DNA of 64,000 nt from JBCBWG01 sp964579305 (GTDB lineage: Bacteria > Pseudomonadota > Alphaproteobacteria > Rhizobiales > Hyphomicrobiaceae), in contig CAZOGY010000004.1 in assembly GCA_964579305.1 (NCBI GenBank), positions 1-64,000 on the forward strand, in the 5' to 3' direction. The notes under the pieces were generated by a model. It saw only the letters and a list, made by a program, of their open reading frames with translations. It was not told where the DNA came from and did not search any database. The position numbers and the translations under genes are program-made. Shown piece by piece: positions 57,420 to 64,000 of the stretch; within the stretch, counting starts at the first letter, position 1; the number at the start of each line of letters is the position of its first letter.

Positions 57420-59843
57420 TTAGGACGCGTCACTGCCCGTTTTGGTCCCCGCACGGGTGGCCGCAAGCGTATTCGATAATCCGCGCACGCCTCGCGACCG
57501 GTTTTGCATCAAACCTTTCGGATTGATCCTGAGTGCCGTTGACTTGCCCGGGCGTACGGCGAGTTTTTGCTCTGCCTTTGCAGAAGCGTCCGTCACCGGC
57601 GCCGGAGCGGCCGATGCTGCTGCTTGCGCGTCGGCGGTTGCTAAAGCCTGCGCATCTGTTTCCGATACGGAAACGCCGGCTTGCTTGGCAACGTCTGCTG
57701 TTGTCTGTGACTGCACGAACGCGGCCGTTTGCGCTGCAGTATCCTTCCGCTCAGACTTGATCGCCGCGTCGCCCGAAGCCGGCTCGCCTGATGGCAACGC
57801 AACTGGCGGCGTTGCTGGAGCTTGGGCTTGATCCTTATCCGCGTCCTGGGACTGTTTTTCGGCTTGTGCGGCGTCCTGCTTCGGTGCGCTCTCATGTTCG
57901 GCGCCGGCCGGGACGGTCTGATCCGGTGCGTCATTGGAGTTTGCAGGCGGCGGCGCGGTCTCTTTGACCGAACGGCTATCGGTCAGCGCAGCGGTCCAAG
58001 CCGCAACCGATTTGGCCGGATTGCCGACGGCGACATCTGCTTGTGATCCGGGCGCCGGCGCATCGGCATCCGCCGGTGATGCGTCTGTGCCGCTGGATGG
58101 TTCCGCTTCGTTCATTGGCGAGACCGCATCACGATCATCGCTGCCGTCGACGTTGGCGCCGCTTTTGGCATCTGTTGCCGCCGCCTGAACCGGATTTGGC
58201 GCCTTGCCGCGCTCACCACTGTGTTTGTCGTGGGCGGAGGCATGGCCATTGACCAATTCAGAGCCCGGTTCGACAGGCTTTTGATCTTCTGACTGCGGAT
58301 CGGCTGTTGCGCGGGTGAAGCGTCGGGCCACCGAGCGAAGCACCGAGAATGTACTTTGGCTTTGCCCGGCAAGCGCCGGCTTCGCCGCATCGTCCGCAGC
58401 GGTCGGCGGGCTTGCGGCGTCTTGGGATGTGACGGCGGCGTCCTCACCCGCCGTGGCGACCGCCTCATCGGCTGCGACGTTGCGCGGCTGAGCCGTCAAG
58501 ACAGCTGGATCTGCGTCGCCGTCGGCTGGATTGCCTGAGACACGCGATGCATCTGCCAGATCGGACGGCGGCGCCATCTCGTGGGGCTGGGTCGCACCTG
58601 CCGGCACCACATCACGCGTTTGCGCTTGCGCGCTTGAGAGGCCAACGTCTGCGCCGTTCGGGCCGGCCTCTACCGGGACGCCCGACTGAGTCTGGGCTGG
58701 AGCATGAGCCTGGGCTGTGAGCGCCGGCTGCGCCGTCATCCGCGTCAGATCGAGTAGCGGTGTGCCCGGTGCTTTTAGCGCCGCCTGGCGTTCGCGGGCC
58801 GTAAACTTCAACGCTTCCAGCTCGGATTTCAGTTCGGCCTCGCGGATCTTGAATTGCAAAGCCTCAATGTGACGACGCAAACGCCGCTCGGCGCGTTGGC
58901 GGGCCCGGTTCGGGCGCGTCACGAAGCGACGCGGCATCCCGCGCGCGCCAAGCGCGACAACCGTAAATCCCAGCGACGACCCAGCTTCAATCAACAGCGT
59001 GATCAGCACCGCCAAGACATTGCGCACGTCGCCCGCGCCAGCATCGATCTTGTAGCCACGCGGCAAGACCCAACCGATCAGCGACGCAATCGTCTCAGCT
59101 TGTGGATCAGCTCGCTTTCCAATCACCTTGATTGAGCCCAGCTCAGTCCGCGTCTGGCGCAATTGCCGTTCCAGTTCAGCCGCTTGCCGCGCAATCGCCA
59201 GCTCTTGACGCAGATCCAGTACCGGCTTGCACGCAGCAAGGCTGTCTTGCCGCGTGACGTCCTGGCACTCGTTCGTGCGCCGCCAAATATTTCGCGGAAT
59301 ATCGGCGTTGGTGATCTGCGATTCGACGACCTCGGCCGGTCGGTGCGCGGGCAACAGAGAGATGTTTTGTTCCAATCGGCTGGCGCGCTGGCTCAGGGCG
59401 CGGCGCCGATCGGTTGTTGCTTCGCGAAGTGCCGACGTTTCATCGCGGGTGGAGGATGCAAAGCCAATGGCGCTTGCCATCGACCAAGCAACGCACAGCA
59501 GCCACACAGACATCGCGCCAATCGCCATAAGGCGCATTCGCCCATACCAAAGGCCAATCGCCACGAACGGCAGCAGTGCTTTGAAACCATCGGCGGCAAG
59601 ACTTGCGAACGCATAAAGGTAGTTGTCGAGGGACGTGGTGCCCAGCGTCAGGCCGAAACGGAAGTTCATCGCCGCCGAGATCACGAACATGGCCGAAGCC
59701 ACGGTGATCCCGATGAGGAAGACGAGGACCCGCGTTAGCTTACTGCCGACAGCTTCGCGCTGTTCCTCAGTGCGCAATCGATCATCGATGGACGCAGCCA
59801 CGGCAACGCCGCCGGCCGCGGCTGTTTGCCCACCTTCTTGCAT
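57420..59843 (-). CDS. large membrane protein with disordered Ala/Asp-rich C-terminal half
   Basis: 807 residues from ATG 59843; a TTG 24 bases upstream is possible. Four membrane helices lie in the first 330 residues (LVFLIGITVASAMFVISAAMNFRFGL, FKALLPFVAIGLWYG, LMAIGAMSVWLLCVAWSMASAIGF, VLAVLITLLIEAGSSLGFTVVAL), with coiled-coil regions between. The NFRFGxxLG...ADGFKALLPF pattern is one I know from accessory proteins of Rhizobiales plasmids and islands. Residues about 390-807 are low complexity, rich in Ala, Asp, Pro, Ser and Gln. The function is unknown. It diverges from the GAF-HlyD gene. Confidence 0.8.
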   Translation of the reverse strand: MQEGGQTAAAGGVAVAASIDDRLRTEEQREAVGSKLTRVLVFLIGITVASAMFVISAAMNFRFGLTLGTTSLDNYLYAFASLAADGFKALLPFVAIGLWYGRMRLMAIGAMSVWLLCVAWSMASAIGFASSTRDETSALREATTDRRRALSQRASRLEQNISLLPAHRPAEVVESQITNADIPRNIWRRTNECQDVTRQDSLAACKPVLDLRQELAIARQAAELERQLRQTRTELGSIKVIGKRADPQAETIASLIGWVLPRGYKIDAGAGDVRNVLAVLITLLIEAGSSLGFTVVALGARGMPRRFVTRPNRARQRAERRLRRHIEALQFKIREAELKSELEALKFTARERQAALKAPGTPLLDLTRMTAQPALTAQAHAPAQTQSGVPVEAGPNGADVGLSSAQAQTRDVVPAGATQPHEMAPPSDLADASRVSGNPADGDADPAVLTAQPRNVAADEAVATAGEDAAVTSQDAASPPTAADDAAKPALAGQSQSTFSVLRSVARRFTRATADPQSEDQKPVEPGSELVNGHASAHDKHSGERGKAPNPVQAAATDAKSGANVDGSDDRDAVSPMNEAEPSSGTDASPADADAPAPGSQADVAVGNPAKSVAAWTAALTDSRSVKETAPPPANSNDAPDQTVPAGAEHESAPKQDAAQAEKQSQDADKDQAQAPATPPVALPSGEPASGDAAIKSERKDTAAQTAAFVQSQTTADVAKQAGVSVSETDAQALATADAQAAASAAPAPVTDASAKAEQKLAVRPGKSTALRINPKGLMQNRSRGVRGLSNTLAATRAGTKTGSDAS

Positions 59844-60257
59844 CTGCCCCGCCCCCAAAGCTTGCAACCGACGCTGTCGCGCAACGAGGCGTCAGCCCCT
59901 CACCCCAGTGCCATGTCGGAATTATGCTTATCCTGCATGATTTACCTTCACCAGCCCTTGCGTCCCGTGTGCAACTTTCACTTGAAATTTTAAGTGTGGG
60001 ATCGGCAACAGAGCTGGCCAAGCGGCGGAAATTCTGGGGTCTGACGCGCCGCGCGTGGACAAATCTGCGGCGATCAGGACCCACAACTGAGACGTGCACC
60101 GCTGTTGTGCCCAATTGGCGGGTGCGATCTGTTAACGACATCGCTATAGAGGCGCGTGAGAGACAGCGGCACGCGGGTGAACGTCCGACGTGCCGCAAGC
60201 AGGGGGCGCTTTTGCCGATTACGGACAGCGCATCGCAGAAACGCAGGCCGTGACCTC
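59844..60257. other. divergent intergenic region, 414 bp, with an IGHNSG peptide reading
   Basis: The minus strand at about 60074-60172 can encode a 32-residue peptide from a GTG, ending in SHPPIGHNSGARLSCGS and a stop. The IGHN(S/N)G motif recurs in short or phage-linked proteins of alphaproteobacteria, so this may be a real small gene or a relic. Otherwise the region should hold the promoters of both flanking genes; no EcfG motif is seen. Confidence 0.4.
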
Positions 60258-62294
60258 ATGACACCACAAGCCGCCGTGGCGATTGATCAGCGGCTCTGGA
60301 CCGCATTTTCCGGATACAGTCCAACCTTGGATTTCGTCGACGCTTGGCTGGCACTGCAGTGTCAGATGATCCCAGGCGCGCGGCAGGGCTGGTTGTTTGT
60401 GGAAAGCCCCGACAGCTCATTCAATTTGATTACCCAATTTCCGACGGACCCTTCTGACGATCCGCCCGATGCGCTGTCAGATGCGCTTGCCAGTACGGTC
60501 GAAGCCTGCATCACGCAGGCTAAAGGCGTTGCTGAGCCGATTGGGGCGCGCGTGTTCGGCGATGCCGACGGCACAAAAGCGGCGCACCCTGAAGATGAGG
60601 ACTGGCTGGTTGCGCTGCCACTGATCGCTGAAAACGTGATCGTTGCCGTCACCGTGGTTGGCGTCGCGACGCACGATCCAGCGCGGCTTGGCTCGGCCAT
60701 GCGCCATCTCCAATGGGGCGGCGGCTGGGTCCTCGACTGGTTGCGGCGACAAAGCCAGGACGGCGACCACCCAACGGATGGCGATGTCGAAACACAGCTG
60801 GTAAATGGCGCTCACCTGCCGACCGGCGACGCACCTGCGTTGTCAGCACCAGAGCCGTTGGATAACGCTTCCGCCGCACCCGCTGGACAAAAGGCGCACC
60901 GCGAAGACGTCTCGCACTTCGATGTCGGCGGGCTTGATCAAGCGCCGGACGTTGTCCGTGTCCTCGCAGCTATCCTCGAGGCGAAACGGTCCAAAGACGC
61001 GGCCGTCGTGATGGCGACGCGGTTTGCCGGTGCATTTGGCCTGGAACGCGTGAGTGTTGGCGTCCGTCAGGGCGCTCGGACAAAAGTCCTCGCCATGAGC
61101 CACGCCGCCTACGCCAAACACCGCATGGACGAGTTGCGGCGCGTGGAAGCCGCAATGGACGAAGCGCTTGACCAGGACGCGGTTGTCATCATCCCAGAAC
61201 CCGACGGTGCGCCAAGTCTTGTGACCCGAGCCAACCAAGCCGTGATCGAGGCTGGTGCCCTGAAATCGGCCGCAAGCCTGCCTGTGGCGGGGCCGAAGAA
61301 CACGCGCGGTGCCTTGACGATCGAAGCCACGCGTCAATTGCGCGGAGACGAAATTGCCAAGATCGGTGCAGCGGCCCGGCTTGGCGGCCTGATCCTGCTG
61401 GAAAAGTACATCAACGATCGGCCCTTGCCGGTGAAACTGACCGCTGCAGCGCGCAATGGGGCGACGAGCCTGGTCGGACCAACCCGGCCGCTTTTGAAAG
61501 TGTTTGGCGGCTTGGCACTTGCGGGCCTGTTGGCAATTGCCGTGATCCCAGCGACCATGGAGGTGCGCGCGCCGGTCGTTCTGGAGGCTGCCGAACGCCG
61601 CGTCGTTGCAGTTCCCTACGACGGATACTTGCGTGCGGCCTTTGTCCGTGCCGGTGACCAGGTCACACAGGACCAGGCCCTTGCGCAGTTCGACACCTCA
61701 GACTTGCTGCTGGAGCGCACAAGCTTGACGGCTGAGCGCAATCAGGAGCGCTTGCGGTTTGAGGCGGCAAAAGCGGCCTATAAACAAGCCGACGCCAAAG
61801 TCCATGAGGCTCGCGCGGAAAAAATCAGTGCCGAATTGGCGCTGGTGGAAAGCCGAATTGCGCGGTCGGAAATCAAAGCACCATTCGATGGGCTGGTGAT
61901 TTCGGGAGACCTTTCGCAGTCGATCGGCGAGCCGATGAAGACCGGTCGCGAGTTGTTTGAAATCGCGCCAGCGGGGGCCTATCGGCTGGTGGTCAATGTT
62001 GACGAACGTGATGTCGCGCTTGTGAAAGCGGGACAGCCGGGGCGTTTTGTTCTGGCCGCCCGTCCCGAAGACAGTCATGCGTTTGAAATCGAACGTGTGA
62101 CGCCCGTCTTAAAAGCCGAGGGCGGGCGGAACTTTTATCGTGTGGAAGGGAAACTAGCGGCTGTATCCGACGTGTTTCGACCTGGGCTCGAAGGCCGCGG
62201 CCGAATTGAAGTCGGCTCCGCATCCATTCTATATCTGTGGACCCGTGATCTGATTGCATGGGCACGATTGCAGATCTGGGCCTTTTTGCCATGA
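60258..62294 (+). CDS. GAF-domain HlyD-type adaptor
   Basis: 678 residues from ATG 60258; the frame extends upstream without a site. A cytoplasmic part of about 410 residues includes a GAF-like domain (about 235-390; VRVLAAILEAKRSKDAAVVMATRFAGAFGLERVSVGVRQG, LILLEKYI). One membrane helix follows near 415-435 (VFGGLALAGLLAIAVIPATM), then a HlyD/lipoyl hybrid domain (VVAVPYDGYLRAAFVRAGDQVTQDQALAQFDTSDLL), a coiled coil and a beta barrel (APFDGLVISGDLSQSIGEPMKTGRELF). It thus joins a ligand sensor to a secretion adaptor. It is followed at 86 bp by the M50-HlyD gene, with which it probably forms one export complex. Confidence 0.88.
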   Translation: MTPQAAVAIDQRLWTAFSGYSPTLDFVDAWLALQCQMIPGARQGWLFVESPDSSFNLITQFPTDPSDDPPDALSDALASTVEACITQAKGVAEPIGARVFGDADGTKAAHPEDEDWLVALPLIAENVIVAVTVVGVATHDPARLGSAMRHLQWGGGWVLDWLRRQSQDGDHPTDGDVETQLVNGAHLPTGDAPALSAPEPLDNASAAPAGQKAHREDVSHFDVGGLDQAPDVVRVLAAILEAKRSKDAAVVMATRFAGAFGLERVSVGVRQGARTKVLAMSHAAYAKHRMDELRRVEAAMDEALDQDAVVIIPEPDGAPSLVTRANQAVIEAGALKSAASLPVAGPKNTRGALTIEATRQLRGDEIAKIGAAARLGGLILLEKYINDRPLPVKLTAAARNGATSLVGPTRPLLKVFGGLALAGLLAIAVIPATMEVRAPVVLEAAERRVVAVPYDGYLRAAFVRAGDQVTQDQALAQFDTSDLLLERTSLTAERNQERLRFEAAKAAYKQADAKVHEARAEKISAELALVESRIARSEIKAPFDGLVISGDLSQSIGEPMKTGRELFEIAPAGAYRLVVNVDERDVALVKAGQPGRFVLAARPEDSHAFEIERVTPVLKAEGGRNFYRVEGKLAAVSDVFRPGLEGRGRIEVGSASILYLWTRDLIAWARLQIWAFLP

Positions 62295-62380
62295 TGCGAA
62301 CTGCCACCACCTGTTTGTCGGCTTGGTGGGTTTGATATGTTGGCCGGGTCTGGACAACGGCGAATACGGGTGGCTGTCTG

Positions 62381-64000
62381 ATGGCGCTCTACAGCCCATA
62401 TTGGTACCGCGCTGAGAACCTCAGGCCGCAATTGAAACGCCATTGCGCGCTTGGCCGTCAGGTCCATCGTGGCCAAATCTGGCACGTGGTTTCAAACCGC
62501 GCGACCGGCGAATACTTCCGCGTGACGCCGCCGGCCTACGTGATGATCGGCCTGATGGATGGGGAGCGAACGCTTGCCGACGTCTGGCGCAGCGCGGCGG
62601 ATCAACTGGACGATAACCTGCCGTCCCAGGAAGAGGTCATCCAGCTTCTGGCGCAACTGCACCAGGCAGATTTGTTGAACGCTGGGATCAGCCCCGATCT
62701 TGGCGAACTTGCTCAGCGGCGCGACAAGCGCGAGCGCGATCTGAAATTGGCGATGGTGAAAAATCCATTTGCGATCCGCGTACCGCTGATTGATCCCGAT
62801 GCCTTTCTGACGCGCTGGCATCCCTTTGTCGCACCAGTTTTCAGCTTGGGTGGTGCCGCAGCGTTTGTGGCGCTGCTGATCTACGCGATTGTTTTGGCGG
62901 GGCTGAATTGGCCTGAGTTATCCAACGATGTTCGCAGCCACCTGGCCGCGACAGAAACGCTTCTGCTTGTGCTTCTGGTTTATCCAGTGATCAAGGCTGC
63001 GCACGAACTTGGACACGGCTTTGCCATCAAGCACGGTGGAAGCGACGTCCGTGAAATGGGCGTGATGTTTTTGTTCTTCATGCCCGTGCCTTATGTCGAT
63101 GCCTCGGCGGCGACGCTGTGGCCTAATAAGTGGCGGCGCGCCCTCGTGAGTGCCATGGGCGCTTTCACAGAAATTGGCATTGCGGCCATCGCCTTGATCG
63201 TCTGGGTGAATGCCGAGCCCGGCTGGGTCCGTTCGCTCGCATTTACAGTCATGGCAACCGGCGGTGTTTCAACGCTTCTGTTCAACGGGAACCCGTTATT
63301 GCGTTTCGACGGGTATTATGCGCTTGCAGATATTATTGAGATCCCGAACCTGGGACAACGCTCAATCAATTACCTCGGCTATTTGCTTAAGCGTTATGTC
63401 TTCGGCGCCAAACGTGCAAAGTTCCCGACGCTTGCGCCAGGTGAGCCGCCGTGGCTCGTGTTTTACGCGATTGCAGCTTATCTTTATCGTCTCTCTGTCG
63501 CCTTTGCGGTCGCGGTGCTTGTGAGCGGATGGTTGTTTTCGCTTGGTCTTTTGCTGGCACTGTGGGCTGTGACACAAATGGTGGTATGGCCGACCTATAA
63601 GGCACTTAAGAATGTTTTTGTGGGGGAGGGTCTGATGACGGTGCGCAAGCGAGCGATCGGCACGACGGTCGGAAGCGTGGCTGTTATCCTCGCGCTGATT
63701 TCGCTTGTGCCGCTGCCTTACAATACGATTGTCCGCGCGATCGTGCAGACCGACGATGCAGCAACGGTGGTTGCTGGCGGTTCCGGCTTCATCGCTGAGG
63801 TGATTGTCCCGGAAGGCGGGGCCGTTGCGGCCGGCGATCCGGTTTACCGGCTTGAAAATGCGCGCCTGCGGGCGTTACGCGCTGCAAGCATTGCACAGCT
63901 CAAGAGCTTGCGGGCAAGCCTTGAGGCAGGGCGAGCAGAAAACCCAACGGCGGCGCAAGAGGCTCGAGAGCAACTGAAGCAAGCTGAGGCGGCCGTTGCC
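62381..64000 (+). CDS. PqqD-like/M50 peptidase/HlyD fusion protein (3' end outside window)
   Basis: At least 540 residues, still open at the window edge. N-terminal PqqD/RRE-like winged-helix domain about 20-105 (RGQIWHVVSNRATGEYFRVTPPAYVMIGLMDGERTLADVW). Membrane site-2-protease domain about 145-430 with zinc motif HELGH (208-212) and FNGNPLLRFDGYY (301-313), which supplies the third ligand. A further membrane helix follows near 430-450 and a lipoyl/HlyD start (GGSGFIAEVIVPEGGAVAAGDPVYRLENARL). Related M50-HlyD proteins occur in peptide export and maturation loci. The substrate is not in the window. Confidence 0.88.
   Translation, partial: MALYSPYWYRAENLRPQLKRHCALGRQVHRGQIWHVVSNRATGEYFRVTPPAYVMIGLMDGERTLADVWRSAADQLDDNLPSQEEVIQLLAQLHQADLLNAGISPDLGELAQRRDKRERDLKLAMVKNPFAIRVPLIDPDAFLTRWHPFVAPVFSLGGAAAFVALLIYAIVLAGLNWPELSNDVRSHLAATETLLLVLLVYPVIKAAHELGHGFAIKHGGSDVREMGVMFLFFMPVPYVDASAATLWPNKWRRALVSAMGAFTEIGIAAIALIVWVNAEPGWVRSLAFTVMATGGVSTLLFNGNPLLRFDGYYALADIIEIPNLGQRSINYLGYLLKRYVFGAKRAKFPTLAPGEPPWLVFYAIAAYLYRLSVAFAVAVLVSGWLFSLGLLLALWAVTQMVVWPTYKALKNVFVGEGLMTVRKRAIGTTVGSVAVILALISLVPLPYNTIVRAIVQTDDAATVVAGGSGFIAEVIVPEGGAVAAGDPVYRLENARLRALRAASIAQLKSLRASLEAGRAENPTAAQEAREQLKQAEAAVA

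Overview
The window looks like chromosomal DNA of an alphaproteobacterium, most likely of the Hyphomicrobiales (Rhizobiales) or a close relative. The pointers are a complete PhyR-NepR-EcfG general stress module, several HWE/HisKA_2 histidine kinases with single-domain response regulators, ExoD, and generally GC-rich coding sequence. I cannot name a genus. There are about 47 supportable genes, one tRNA end, one assembly gap (99 N, about 51437-51535) and no CRISPR array, rRNA or insertion sequence.

Layout. 1-48: 3' end of tRNA-Thr(UGU). 0.3-7.1 kb: a CheB-CheR-PAS-HWE hybrid kinase with its response regulator, a Crp/Fnr regulator and a Cys-rich metal-type permease. 7.1-11 kb: a decayed reverse transcriptase abutting an Ig-like autotransporter-type surface protein. 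11-15 kb: a stress-type operon (semialdehyde dehydrogenase, coiled-coil protein, membrane protein) and a DUF1353 protein. 15-23.5 kb: a type I secretion operon (two acidic repeat proteins, PrtD-like ABC, HlyD adaptor). 24-31.6 kb: hypothetical proteins, an MFS carrier, and an ion/osmotic block (MscS, TrkH, TrkA, Ca2+/cation antiporter). 31.7-42.2 kb: the general stress core (csbD, phyR, nepR-ecfG, small membrane proteins, FNT channel, Crp, two HWE kinases, a FAT-GUY-type regulator, a Rho-N-like protein, cupin, exoD with an ABC membrane domain lacking its ATPase). 42.3-46.4 kb: lipid-linked glycosylation genes. 46.7-50.5 kb: a ferric-type ABC importer whose ATPase gene faces the permease gene. 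50.6-54.6 kb: a very large SIR2-domain protein interrupted by the gap. 54.7-57.3 kb: a SiaA-SiaB-SiaC-like partner-switching set. 57.4-64 kb: a large membrane protein diverging from a GAF-HlyD adaptor and a PqqD-M50-HlyD protein cut by the window end.

The unifying signal is an EcfG promoter motif, GGAAC-N16/17-CGTT, read directly in the DNA. Exact copies lie upstream of the aldehyde dehydrogenase operon, mscS and trkH (one palindromic shared site), csbD, phyR, nepR-ecfG, a 55-residue membrane protein, the Rho-N-like gene, exoD and siaB. Weaker versions precede a DUF1328 gene and the SiaA-like gene. The window therefore reads as a stress-response island whose sigma factor, anti-sigma factor, anti-anti-sigma factor, upstream kinases and many probable targets lie close together. 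The most novel-looking items are the stress-sigma-wired SiaBC switch beside a giant SIR2 protein, the palindromic bidirectional EcfG promoter, the type I secretion operon with Asp- and Asn/Gln-patterned substrates, the PqqD-M50-HlyD secretion cluster, and the reverse-transcriptase/surface-protein pair.
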